This document shows, in pieces, positions 20,001-23,764 of a DNA stretch of 64,000 nucleotides. The stretch covers positions 248,001 through 312,000 of the forward strand of contig NZ_BDBD01000018.1 of NCBI RefSeq assembly GCF_001612805.1. The letters are read 5' to 3'. A program made the position numbers and the translations under genes. Numbering within the stretch: the stretch's first letter is position 1; each line of letters begins with the position of its first letter. Source of the stretch: Nocardia coubleae NBRC 108252. Its GTDB lineage: Bacteria; Actinomycetota; Actinomycetes; Mycobacteriales; Mycobacteriaceae. The notes under the pieces are model-generated. The model made no database searches. It had not been told where the DNA came from and saw nothing but the letters and a program-made list of their open reading frames with translations.

Positions 20001-21080
20001 CCGCCGGGGTCGGTCATGCCCACCCCGCCGGACGGCCTGCCGTTCCCACCGGGACACGGCCAGCCCAATCCGCCGGGGATCAACCAGCCGTTCCCACCAG
20101 GGCCTGACCACTCGTTCCCACCGGCCAACGGCCAGCCCTACACGGCGAGCAACGGTCAGCCCCACATTCCTGGGAACGACCACGTGTTCCCCCCGGGGAA
20201 TGGTCAGTCGCACCAGTCGGGCAACAGCCAGCTGTTCCCCCCGGGCAACGGCCAGCCGTTCAAGCCGGGCGATGGTCAGCCGTTTGTGCCCGGGAGCGGT
20301 CAGCCGTACTCCCCGGGCAACGGCGAGTCCTACCCGCCCGGAAACGGCCAACCGTACCCACCAGGGAACGGTCAATCCTTCCAGCCGGGCAACGCTCAGC
20401 CCTACCAACCGGGGAACGGAAACCCCTATCAGCAGCCGGGTTACGCGCAACCGTTCGTCGGTGGCGACCAGCCGTATCCGCCGGGAAACGGGCAGTCCTC
20501 CGCACCTGGGCACGGTCAGGGTGGGTACGGAACTCAGCAGGCGGGGAACGGGTACTCGGCGGGCGGGGCGCCGATGTATCCGCCGCCGGTTCTGCCGCCG
20601 AATGGTGGGCGGCAGGGGCAGCGCAGGCCGTACGGGGCGGAGTATCGGATGCCCGCCGAGCCGGCTGTGGTGGTGGTCCGTCCGTACGCGGGTGGTCTGC
20701 CCGCCGAATTCGATCCGCAGACCGGGTCGTTGCGTCCCGCGCCGCCTGGACTGTCGGGCACCGACGGGCTGTATGCCGATCTCGGTGGTGTGACGGTGGT
20801 CTTCTACCGGCTCGGCGAGCGGTTGATGGTGCAGGTGGGCATCCAGCCGATCGAGTTGAGCGGTCTCGCGCAGGTGGGCTGGGAACGATCACCGCAGCGG
20901 ATGACGCGGTTCAGCGTGGCCGTGAACGGCAGGCCGATGGGTGAGCTGATCTACCCGGCCCTGCCACCGGAGCTGGACCTGGGTCTGCTGATCCGTAACG
21001 TGGTTGCCGATCCGGCCGACCGGATGACAATCTTCAGCGACCGTGCTCGACCGATCGGAGAGGTTTCCCCAGGTGAGTGA
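2076..21080 (+). CDS. Giant multidomain CpnT-like ESX toxin (6334 aa)
   Basis: Residues 1-340 match the N-terminal WXG100-like region of CpnT-type ESX toxins, with LPSELHWLSILAG and WPEGNEDEM motifs and a hydrophobic stretch at about 108-160. A Gly/Ala/Gln/Pro-rich linker follows to about 780. Next come a domain with VVHG (H831) and LLSCHAG (C872), a coiled coil (about 1046-1130), a deaminase-like cassette (HAE at 1221-1223, CANC at 1272-1275) and a PD-(D/E)XK-like cassette (D1560, E1580-A-K1582). Three homologous modules occupy about 1785-2729, 3072-4252 and 4342-5522. Then come a proline-rich stalk (about 5769-5959), NGQP repeats (about 5985-6165) and an unrecognised C-terminal domain. No TNT-type NAD glycohydrolase is visible at the end. 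The start is fixed by TAG at 2067 and by the family N-terminus. ESX export is inferred; the catalytic cassettes are motif-level calls. Confidence 0.8.
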   Translation: MIDLPSELHWLSILAGMEWPEGNEDEMWAMAEDWRAAADALRGLVDDIDAAKAAAYKAYPFGEGVDDMLRDFESMARGDQSVTKLAELFDVLGDSVYQTGTEIEYTKIMFLSSLGLLALEIAAAWLFPPTAPAVQAAAIGVTRVVARGIFGRVLAAILRHATKAALTRAIKFVGQHVAIDTVLGTLQELGAQQWQVDQGHRKEVDWNQVKAAAVSSAAGGLAAGPFANFLGKRLGDNMSPFLKGAITGTGAGLAGAGGGMLGQFGYDGFTQGWDKAWDNLKTAASDPLMWSAGATNGGISGLNKAGANAAWNKMNPGLFERPSFSSQIRDAMGPGYDLGNFGLDTNTAGGDGSTNRPGADGENRAGGEDGATGAGGDDGVRAGAGDDTMGGEGDSAGETRAGAGDDSQSMRPAGGVTPEAPATTDTSAGQANQQSSNDGQGAIDTGGGATGRQEAKPEVQTSDAQAGDGGRQDGGARAGGESPAAQTDSGGDTSRAAEADAPVGEGVNDGTRTDAQSSGQPVNQVDGTQTVNRDTTTQTGAAPVGGVAGAGPAATGAPVPGATGQAPVTGQATPGQPAATPGQSSSAPAQSAPSQQAAPGQQSTPGQQSTPSQQSTQGGQPAGRPGSPEVRAGSLDGVQAGPESRVGTPEVGGDGVAEAPRSTDAQNDGDARPDGEIRAGASEPRSGAGLAETPLHGLHAAPGEAPPVRSEAEVAAEPVRVDDGEVRDPLTDAAAILPIVDPGTSPARPGSDARPVRPSTDDTTARDRTDSDDRRQPQRDDSDSGPVYDTRLPNGQGVVHHPTGTAIGEDARTHRVAENVRNDGAHDVVVHGRRDGSVTPSNGDPVHPQDIVDAIRGNPNYVPGTPIRLLSCHAGNADGWAQYIADQLGVDVTAPTDRVGVRREPGSEPVIDRGGSWRTFSPETATQPADTTSPRPDTDPVDSSDRDVLDGDSRELVDFMSDQDPPTRPSAMSFLEPGTGTDNAPFSRTPGVDAHLLGVLDMSDPLVQTTGEPPRITHVGGEPIDEFSHRLSAERGDAFVAAATPDAALVAEFEQRKAQQKALETQRSEAGRGVREAIKALKDAESAHARGEGSEDQVTRARDDVAAAKEAAARAKADLDAFLAADAAESAAGDSPAKRLAKAEADLLSANRRGHVTSITIDRLTGRVYEAANGPSTHRIHPSELHPTLHDNVSRYQDPADVYHNGGRPPHFPHHDNPLGHAEIRGTNAALHDRELLNQQRDPADQLPTDFDGLASILNSPYAPNRGEAPCCANCTRVVQGTESTAGHIIDEGAPRVDPIRHSDIERAAEDGTTIEPRLVSPEYPETDFMGDDDADGSSPDTGQPQAADLQQRPDGTLFRPGDRPDSYREPDGTWHHNDDPPDTFRDKAFRLQNDTGGFYQGDADPLAGADYKYRVIKGDTELYTMQDPDRAAELRDLVAQRDDLELKRGKQQVKLDRLMAEFGVTDRNELAPKKIATKIADLTAAVENDPTLSQADKEAKAAKLMALESTASKYFALGSKMVDLSKQLGELAGLDYALNRPGAIQLTFDDAFDGANVVDIAVIVPPVRPGDAPILLVVEAKGVGATLGGSKIAQAQQGSPEYLRRTLMIDQNLRYLLNETPEQMRLRGLDPDSVEGMALRKAVAQLIAAREDGTLGAEYKLVHTSDKGKVSVTELRLVRDGVDILADVPLPIDPVTLDRLAADDTIDYMDADSEDRRDSTEFAEPEPPRREVRIELGDNGEVVALHIQLADGQWVVARNDGDESTQNAPARQNAEVREVDNRTALRKLVDDLNAGYVGLNLKYPSGSGLDHRGQTAIRDGVTGGAQLISDPAPAPAQPAPPPGDHPVVSAPPPGPGDPALNVARIGREGLTWYHNREHIPIFGPVLGRQADVAGDYRPVFFPDGTEYRHWISDADPNAVRETVISELRADRMEPDEVRDILKELFDNARDPRLRQDLVDDLEFNGLIDTDEARAMEDAPIPPVDSTPERPGPAPEGESLTDMAERLGIDLDGEGPLDLRRAIDRQSHRLLREIGAIEGLADAARRAEEEQTRPYRRADHPADSTPADDRGLPGPDRPRAVDSGEPRDDTVDYDDDDELTGTEPRRNHWGDTSAPRPVPFSREVSFLDNDPLGRFLRDLIVAFEGATALRDYDRVGNGADRLPEWASFSDDREPGRDEARAREFFEHALRRDQLRDELSGWAAMFGLELGDLSGDRMGPTLDALRDSARQRAQNLADFIAAAQPILQGDGTEPLGRSYGDQVARVPHADGGPDRLLVVDGPLDREQALAGALRDNPELAADIDNGRLRPDFRAVHTDGAGRQFLDPVATPEVQHIRRTVDGAELQVTMMRDDGGRWRPVQAAPEPSPTPRDRADMVREIVDLARDLGLGPAALHPSAIDATIRALHLDNAVRAGQAEALADYARTMADIETFNLIGDARDQLATRLGIPENDLTPRRIAEALADPKQRRGTRQQQFEDLLDGPQREPRSTAGYSQQLRNVDAATVEAAQEALIRALSPDNQERLRPKVSVTDPRTGRSRVSRAETGIDPAALRKLVTRMHRHGGGDFARDALAAYADALMRIDPYSDHPAGSMARDPRTTGDPHIYDHSALHSLRDVVGAAEPGGRPVDFAAQVADNVARSYGADQPVGPNDPRPQPHRDWARLVGVDVSTADDAKFVEIYEAYRDGKIEKHEGLSPAELTAEIAAIREEIRLRTERIEQLKALADELYRPTDLPPGDATSARPHGGAEPAPLPGDSAPERGAEPDDRADGEPDETMRKLDEVADELAEPLASLDELVGPGGPIDPLSRIDEAVDRQNRLADQADQRRADQADAALDDSLRELDSADADLAALQSYLRAQREFDAAQAEIAARFEELATQEADTATRRGDESSDDLAVRAADLAALESFLAAQQKFDALRAELAEATQTRPEDLAAEALADAQALESYLRAQQQFDAARAEMAARFAAAVERQGGREPAGPDGDGAETNRDLPEGTDRRDDDGDADPPAPTTDPGGPPSKPPARPPTAPSPEPEEPPKVSSWFDTGLPKPPAELAVPDESTPQVDENAAAENPPRRAPQRSDALDDVRQFLRELADLPPSVHADAPPLTAEQAEQVRRLAEALGLGDALTGQRDPLGALAEIADMARARGFLDSALDAEADLGAPMRYPDDYEPLDGDELQDGLDQWRVEGDPEVRAEIADDLRRAGLDDDTPPALGTEPDPDAQAQPLRPTAILPPEDGAQRPGGPRVEPGRQALDRLTARFGVDPTDPGSLDAARYRQLLRAGAVEAFASAVRHAEAATDPQQRALREAVARRWGARLGLPADPGLTRAADDINRLRAGVTREASDLAHLDHLLHTDLDDRVLSLDVDGEKMLVRVVVDGPDAWHLEPVARPEPTPPAPATEQAVETPTKKKTWLRRLWDAVFDRGYFGDNPKYPSGSSIDGAGQSMLGHSAGVPLTATKDATPNAPGGEYDQLQIKFNPVRILKEGVYMWQNRELVPILKHLSSRIADQAGEFLPLRNLDGTEYKPWISDADPALRRQIEQDLRDAGLQHLLEPESLTPAELAARDTAQLPESAEPVQVSRSGDEIPAATEPLPSWLRDVVDAVNNRIADATVLEALAHELGVQITDFSEAGLRKALAEAEYRLLRRDGVIQALEAAARFFNIENADIPFRPANIDSKDPLGAYLKEVVAAKGSKFDFDMLNWRGVNNGGEWVHPWADLSDDGDDPTVLAEDARKIFDDALRRTGLRDERSTWAHLAGADLEALVRDLDGEIARLRTQLDGNIGVLDEFRRRVADFGDTDTDTGDRLVVDTENGRIAIVDTGAGHEPALARALAEADADFIDRLNRGEVDIEIRLVGIDDSGRVHLLEVDPPEVRHLRTEVGGHTVDATMVRDGTTPWRMIDAPPTRGEADAPVPAVPDATNPPVPEPRSLAEVRAELAEVAQRLGIGDPTTLSREQLQTLLSDLDRGNQVRARQVEGLVDYARSADAIHNFNALHTARGALALRFGVPAQALTPEVVARGFADPSTRVELHRQRAADLTDYAKLLHELDSGAVDAARDALAPHLGLPRGGLPLDAAALAEALSNRVGRGNLDDLIGPLTDYMRALADIDPYAENLVYNPDADPRAVSDDPPVHDRDALDFLREVGADDLTDRSPLPPAPADATPGPSRDHARLLGVDLTDADDRRVAQVYEWFRDGRIDKHERLTLAQLAEVHAQIRDEIRLRAADIARLRDLLNEPFVTDPDLGAADRRALDGPSADTSTDSPTPPPDPDSRGDEDSGEPPAPRPAPGGPPSKPPAQPSTALSPEPEEPSKNSSPFDRGLPQPPAELAVPDAADPGVSEAPPNRPEQRTDRIDDVRRFLRDLGDLPPSAQADAPPLTPEQAERVRRLAEGLGLGDALTGQRDPLGALAELADMARARGFLDSALDPEADLGGPMRYPDDYEPLNLDQLDDGLDQWRVEGDPEVRAQIADDLRRAGLDDSSRQALGTEPEPNPSAEPLRPTAILPPEDGTQRPGGPRMEPARQALDRLATRFGVDPTDPGSLDSARYRQALRAGAVEAFASSVRHAEAATDPRQRAVREAAARRWAARLGLPADPGPARAADDIARSRAAVARDAADLAHLDRLARTELDDRMLSVDVDGDQTLVRRVEDGPDAWHLEPVARPEPTPPAPATEKAVEVPKKNWLRRLWDRIVNRGFYGENPKYPSGSSLDSAGQSVLGHSAGLPLTSTKDATPNAPGGEYDQLQIKFNPVRILKEGIEMWRKRELVPILKHLSARIADQAGEFLPLRNMDGTEYKPWISDADPALRRQIEQELRDAGLEHLLEPESLTPAELAAREPKEIPDSVEPPRVTDRADQAPEVAEQLPPWLRDVVDAVNQRIADATVIDALARELGVRITDFSEEGLRKALAEAEYRVLRRAGVIQALEAAARFFNIENADIPFRPANFFSKDPLGAYLKEVVAARGDKFSFDMLNWRGVNNGGEWVDIWPDLSDDGGSQTVHAEDARKIFDDALRRAGLRDERSTWAHLAAADLEALVRDLDGEIARLRGQLDDNIGTFDELRRRTADFGDSDTGDRLVVDTENGTIAIVDTGAGQEAALARALAEADTDFIDRLNRGEVDIQIRIVGVDDQGRVRVSEVDAPEVRHLRGEVDGRTVDATMVREGTGPWRMIETPPRHGTPDENLPVVATDQPVAQPRSLTEVRAEIADVAERLGIDDPTNLSGERLNTLLSELERANQVRARQLEASVDYALTTDAVDNFNALHDVRSNMALRFGVEPNDLGPELVAERFADTGTRVELHRQRAKDLTAYAKLLRALDPVAVDAARDALAPHLGLPRGGLPLDAAVLAEAVSNRAARGDLDDLTGPLADYVRALAKVDPYAENLVYNPETDPRAVGDDPPVHDRDALDFLREVGADDLTDRTPLPPAPADATPGPSRDHARLLGADLTDADDEKVAQVYEWFRDGRIDKHERLTLDKLARVHEQIRDEIRQAAADIARLRALLSEPFVTDPELGGADTPALDASSGESTPRSPNPEPPTPSVPGTPTRPGLPVGADANGDKDTRNSEQPQELSPAENRGEPAPRPRPATEPESRTTGDDASAPPLLDPVTDPGDPGIPQDRNHSQGGRHAEAGLDAGDPVVLDPGTDPGDPGIPKGPDPAQATGRPFTSHDVDTDPGVDAGAGSSESNGADADGSRRRPPGSPESDDAADPDKGFDPGQQVPPPSADGERPRARRELPGSAYRSHIPHPPHEYEVELEVPLFDPVEWPVPPLEVTPEPSDPPRPPEPPRQPEPPRPPEQPPLPPIPPDKPCPPEPPVPPQPPVPPVPPQPPVPPVPPQPPQPPQPPVPPVPPEPPVPPVPPEPPIPPDPPVPPQPPVPPVPPKLPEPPELPLPPEPPVPPKPPVPPELPVPPELPVPPELPVPPVPPVPPVPPQLPLPSDPTPGEPTPPPWPVPPTPPSERPSIPPLPPWMTPPPGSVMPTPPDGLPFPPGHGQPNPPGINQPFPPGPDHSFPPANGQPYTASNGQPHIPGNDHVFPPGNGQSHQSGNSQLFPPGNGQPFKPGDGQPFVPGSGQPYSPGNGESYPPGNGQPYPPGNGQSFQPGNAQPYQPGNGNPYQQPGYAQPFVGGDQPYPPGNGQSSAPGHGQGGYGTQQAGNGYSAGGAPMYPPPVLPPNGGRQGQRRPYGAEYRMPAEPAVVVVRPYAGGLPAEFDPQTGSLRPAPPGLSGTDGLYADLGGVTVVFYRLGERLMVQVGIQPIELSGLAQVGWERSPQRMTRFSVAVNGRPMGELIYPALPPELDLGLLIRNVVADPADRMTIFSDRARPIGEVSPGE
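3100..4420 (+). repeat. Low-complexity Gly/Asp/Gln/Pro linker of the giant toxin
   Basis: This coding stretch is rich in Gly, Ala, Asp, Gln, Thr and Pro, with short tandem units such as PGQQSTPGQQSTPSQQST near 3870-3930. It separates the N-terminal export domain from the first folded effector-like domain and probably acts as a flexible tether. Confidence 0.6.
7428..10260 (+). repeat. Module 1 of the giant toxin (divergent copy)
   Basis: This part of the ORF is homologous to modules 2 and 3. Shared markers in order are YPSGSG-x-D-x-x-GQ, a YHNREHIPI segment, DGTEYRHWISDADP, D-x-P-L-G-x-[YF]-L, ARxFFxxALRR, VxHIRRTVDG, AxxxETFNL and YEAYRDGKIEKHEGL. It lacks the first roughly 400 residues of the later copies and is far more diverged, so it is the older copy. 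Boundaries are approximate. Confidence 0.65.
10600..10990 (+). repeat. Triplicated coiled-coil segment inside the giant toxin
   Basis: Three related helices of about 30 residues follow one another: DLAALQSYLRAQREFDAAQA, then DLAALESFLAAQQKFDALRA, then DAQALESYLRAQQQFDAARA. They are separated by charged spacers and sit between modules 1 and 2. A rod-like coiled coil is the likely structure. Confidence 0.7.
11290..14830 (+). repeat. Module 2 of the giant toxin (tandem copy)
   Basis: Matches module 3 along its whole length at both DNA and protein level. The offset between copies falls from 3834 (at 11167/15001) to 3813 (at 12378/16191 and 13062/16875) to 3801 (at 14796/18597), so only small indels separate them. 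Long stretches such as NAPGGEYDQLQIKFNP and KHLS-x-RIADQAGEFLPLRN are identical. The preceding Pro-rich linker (from about 11100) is part of the duplicated unit. Boundaries are approximate. Confidence 0.85.
15100..18640 (+). repeat. Module 3 of the giant toxin (tandem copy)
   Basis: Near-identical partner of module 2, with the same order of segments: a helical start, WLRRLWD, NPKYPSGSS, EYKPWISDADPALRRQIEQ, FFNIENADIPFRPAN, RLVVDTENG, DFIDRLNRGEVDI and YEWFRDGRIDKHERLTL. The similarity points to a recent duplication or continuing gene conversion. Confidence 0.85.
18890..19050 (+). repeat. Short direct repeat encoding TDPGDPGIP
   Basis: Two coding units each give LDP-x-TDPGDPGIP, about 110 bases apart, in the linker after module 3. 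The DNA is similar but not identical (gtgaccgatccaggtgaccc against gggaccgacccgggggatcc). Confidence 0.6.
19380..19950 (+). repeat. Proline-rich PVPPxPP stalk of the giant toxin
   Basis: About 190 codons consist mainly of Pro, Val, Glu and Gln in units such as PPVPPVPPQPPVPPVPP, encoded by repeated ccgccggtgcctcc-like DNA. A polyproline II rod is expected, suited to spanning or crossing a cell envelope. The DNA is prone to slippage and to assembly error. Confidence 0.85.
20030..20570 (+). repeat. NGQP-x-PPG tandem repeats of the giant toxin
   Basis: About 17 imperfect units of 9-10 residues follow the pattern P-[PG]-G-N-G-Q-[PS]-[YF] (for example SPGNGESYPPGNGQPYPPG). They lie between the proline-rich stalk and the final globular domain. 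This is a coding minisatellite with an elastic or adhesive look. Confidence 0.8.
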
Positions 21081-21822
21081 CGATCCGATCGAATGGAACG
21101 ATCCGGACGTGCGAATCGACCCGGCGACCGGCCGGTTGTCGTACCGCGGCGAGCCCTACAGCGGTGCGGTGACCCACACCCGCCCCGACGGCACGTGGCG
21201 CGAGTACTGGAGCTACGACGACGGCGACCGCGACGGCGACTGGTCGGGTTGGTACCCCGACGGGACCATGCGCTACAACGGCGAGTTCTATCGCAACCGC
21301 CCCGTCGGCACCTGGCAGGAGTGGTACCCCGACGGTTCCCGCCGCCTCGAAGACGTCTACGACATCGACGGTGTGCTGCTCACCCACTCGGTGTGGAACG
21401 AGGCGGGGGAGCTGGTCGAATTCGCCGACGAGCGCACCCGCAAGGGCATCACCGCCGACGCGATCTCCGCCGACGACCCCGAATTGCGGTGGGACGACGA
21501 GGAAATCCGCAGGTACTACCGCGGCGAACCGTTCACCGGTCAGGAGTTCCGCCGCCCCGCACCGAGCGCCCCCATCACCGAATTGTCCACCTACGCAGAC
21601 GGATACCGCGACGGACCGACCCGGGCGTGGTACCTCGACGGCACCCCACGCTTGCGCGGCGAGTACGCCGACCGGCACGAGGTCGGCACCTGGACCACCT
21701 GGTTCCCCGACGGGAACATCGAGGAAGAAACCGTCTTCGCCCCCGACGGCGCCCTGCTCACCCGCACCGTGTGGGACGAGTCCGGCGCCGTGATCGCGCG
21801 GTACGGCGAGCACCGGGACTAG
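21073..21822 (+). CDS. YwqK-family (MORN-like) antitoxin/immunity candidate
   Basis: This 249-residue protein has repeated W-Y-P-D-G and G-x-W-x-x-W-Y-P-D-G units: GTWREYW, SGWYPDGTMRYNGEFY, GTWQEWYPDGSRR, RAWYLDGTPRLRGEY and GTWTTWFPDGNIEEE. These are MORN_2 repeats as in YwqK-family antitoxins, which neutralise secreted toxins in the cytoplasm. The GTG at 21073 has GGAGAGG nine bases upstream, and the gene overlaps the end of the giant toxin by eight bases (GTGAGTGA). Tight coupling makes it the strongest immunity candidate for the toxin's C-terminal domain. Which domain it neutralises cannot be read from sequence. Confidence 0.7.
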   Translation: MSDDPIEWNDPDVRIDPATGRLSYRGEPYSGAVTHTRPDGTWREYWSYDDGDRDGDWSGWYPDGTMRYNGEFYRNRPVGTWQEWYPDGSRRLEDVYDIDGVLLTHSVWNEAGELVEFADERTRKGITADAISADDPELRWDDEEIRRYYRGEPFTGQEFRRPAPSAPITELSTYADGYRDGPTRAWYLDGTPRLRGEYADRHEVGTWTTWFPDGNIEEETVFAPDGALLTRTVWDESGAVIARYGEHRD

Positions 21823-21837
21823 ACGAAGGAGTGTGCA

Positions 21838-23037
21838 GTGGCTGAGGAGCTGGCCGGTGAACCCGATGTCGGATTCACCCTCACCAGGGTGGTCGTCGAG
21901 GACGACGGGGTGCCGGATCGTGCCACCGCGCTGAGCCATCGCATCGCGAAAACGGTTGCGGCCCTTGGTCCAACGGGCTGGTCGAAGGTCGAGGCGTCGT
22001 TCGCGATGACCGCGGCGGCCGAGGTGTCGATGATCGTCTTCCACGACGAGCAGGAACGTTTCGCGCGCGTGTTCCCCAGCCCGGAACTGCTCGACCTGCT
22101 GCGCGAGCATCGCCATGTGTCCGCGTCGATGGGTGACGGTCCGTGGTGGCGCTACCTGCTCACGCTCACCTCGGCGGGCCGGATGGATGTCGATTACGAC
22201 TACGGCGACGAGCCGTTCCCCGACGACCAGCTCTTCCCGCCGACGGTGTACCGCACCGACATCGAGATCTATCCGCGCGACCACCTGCCGGTCTGGCTGG
22301 CCGCCTACATCGGCCACGACAACCGGCAGGTGCGCGGCCCGGTGGCCGCCGCCGAGCAAGCACGCGCGGACGCGGCGGCGGGTCGTACGGCGGTCGGCTC
22401 GGCGCCGGATGCGGAGTTCCCCGCCCTGGAACCGATGGCGCGACGGTGGGCACTGATCGCCGCCGCGTTCGTCGCGGTCGGCTCCAAGTGGGGCCCGCGC
22501 GTGACGCCCGCCTTCCACGTCTTCGAGGGCGCGTCGTTCAGCGGTTCCACCCTGTGCCTGCTCCCCGGGGACCGCGCGGTGCTCTCCGGCGGGGTGTGGA
22601 ACGCGCCGGAACTCGACGCCGTCTACAACAACGACCAGCCGATGCCGGACTTCTACCTCGGTGCCCCGGACTGGGTCGCGGCGCCGGTGCTCAACCGGCG
22701 CGCCGAGAACGGCCTGCTCACCTTCTGCTACTGGTGGGAGGGCGGCCGCTGGTACCGCGGCGCCTCGCCGGGCGCCGACGCGCTCGCCCCGGCCGTTCCG
22801 GGCATGTGGGACACCAGAACTGTGGTCGACGTGCTCACCGGGCTGCTCGGCGAACGGGCTTCGCAGGCACAGAAGGAAGCCGTACCCGGTCTGGTCACGG
22901 CGGCCGAGCGAGCGGCCGTCGCCAGGGAGGCGTTCACCCGGGTGTTCCCCGCGGACGCCTATCACGTCGACGCCGCCTGGTTCGAGCTGAATCTCGGCGG
23001 CCTGCTCGGCACCCACACCGTCGGCCTGGCGCGATGA
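21838..23037 (+). CDS. YezG/DUF600-like immunity candidate
   Basis: This 399-residue soluble protein starts at GTG 21838 with AAGGAG upstream, 15 bases after the YwqK-like gene, so they share a transcript. Residues 1-150 contain GWSKVEASFAMT and a late YDYGDEPFPDD...YPRDHLPVWLAAYI stretch, as in the YezG/DUF600 immunity family. The C-terminal half has a YWWEGGRWYRG segment and looks like a separate domain; I do not recognise it. It is the third gene of the toxin operon. An immunity role is inferred from the family resemblance and operon. Confidence 0.55.
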   Translation: MAEELAGEPDVGFTLTRVVVEDDGVPDRATALSHRIAKTVAALGPTGWSKVEASFAMTAAAEVSMIVFHDEQERFARVFPSPELLDLLREHRHVSASMGDGPWWRYLLTLTSAGRMDVDYDYGDEPFPDDQLFPPTVYRTDIEIYPRDHLPVWLAAYIGHDNRQVRGPVAAAEQARADAAAGRTAVGSAPDAEFPALEPMARRWALIAAAFVAVGSKWGPRVTPAFHVFEGASFSGSTLCLLPGDRAVLSGGVWNAPELDAVYNNDQPMPDFYLGAPDWVAAPVLNRRAENGLLTFCYWWEGGRWYRGASPGADALAPAVPGMWDTRTVVDVLTGLLGERASQAQKEAVPGLVTAAERAAVAREAFTRVFPADAYHVDAAWFELNLGGLLGTHTVGLAR

Positions 23038-23043
23038 TGTGCT

Positions 23044-23074
23044 GTTGCGCGCGCGGGGCGGGTGTGGTGTGCTC
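23044..23074 (+). promoter_or_regulatory. Shared promoter-like motif, copy 3
   Basis: GTTGCG, 13 bases, TGTGGTGTGCTC. The implied -35 is TTGCGC (23045-23050) and the -10 is TGTGCT (23068-23073). It lies about 50 bases before the YbaB-like gene at 23125, ties that gene to the toxin genes upstream and marks the start of a new transcript. Confidence 0.55.
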
Positions 23075-23124
23075 CCTCACCGACGAGCCGGTCGGGAGGG
23101 CTCGGAAGTCGGAGGGATTCGGGC

Positions 23125-23601
23125 ATGACCAATGAACACGCCAAAGCTCAGATGGAAGACATCCTCGAGACCGTCCAGCAGCAGCTGCGGGCGATCGGGC
23201 AGGTCCAGCAGGACCGGGCGAAACTGGTTGCCAGCGCGACCGTTCGCAAACGCGTCACTGTTACGGTCAACGCCGACTACAAGGTGATCGAGACGAAGTT
23301 CGCCTCCGACATCGACGACCTCACCTACACCGAGATCGCCAAGGCCGTCACCGAAGCCGCCCAGCAGGCCGCGGCCGAGGTCGCCCGCAAGACCCGCGAG
23401 CTGATGGCGCCGGTGCAGACCGAACGCGCTCGCCTGCCCAAGCTCACCGAATTGGTCGAGGGCATCGGCGATTTCACCATTCCGCAGCCGGTCGAAGCCT
23501 CCCTCGAGCCACCCAATTCGCCGGAGCGGGAACGTCTCTCGTCCAACGAGGAGGACGGCTCGCGGGACCCATCGCGCACCGCCACCGACGCCGGCTGGTG
23601 A
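23125..23601 (+). CDS. YbaB/EbfC-family protein, ESX-associated
   Basis: This 158-residue protein has a YbaB/EbfC fold pattern: an amphipathic first helix (QMEDILETVQQQLRAIGQVQ), a VTVTVNADYKVIETKF strand pair and a long C-terminal helix. A low-complexity acidic tail is added. YbaB-family proteins are small dimers, some of which bind DNA. In ESX loci such proteins are common but their role is unclear. The ATG at 23125 is chosen for GGAGGG eight bases upstream and the family's usual length. It has its own copy of the shared promoter motif, so it may be co-regulated with the toxin; a regulatory or chaperone role is inferred. Confidence 0.65.
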   Translation: MTNEHAKAQMEDILETVQQQLRAIGQVQQDRAKLVASATVRKRVTVTVNADYKVIETKFASDIDDLTYTEIAKAVTEAAQQAAAEVARKTRELMAPVQTERARLPKLTELVEGIGDFTIPQPVEASLEPPNSPERERLSSNEEDGSRDPSRTATDAGW

Positions 23602-23764
23602 CCCGGATGCTCGCACCCCCGCCACCGGCGGGATCGCCGCTGTACATGCGGAATTCATCTGTCGGACCGTAGAATCGTTAGCAAGCCGTGCGAATCGGCG
23701 GTGCCTTGGGAGCGCCGCGCGGTGGGACGGCCGTGGTGATCAGGACGACAGGGAGGGCTCGGAC

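Noticed and set aside
20030..20570. Regularly spaced repeat that might be a CRISPR array
   Set aside because: The units are about 27-30 bases, imperfect, in frame and encode NGQP-PPG; there are no unique spacers and no cas genes.
20640..21080. A TNT-type NAD glycohydrolase at the toxin C-terminus, as in CpnT
   Set aside because: The expected TNT motifs are not visible in the last 145 residues.
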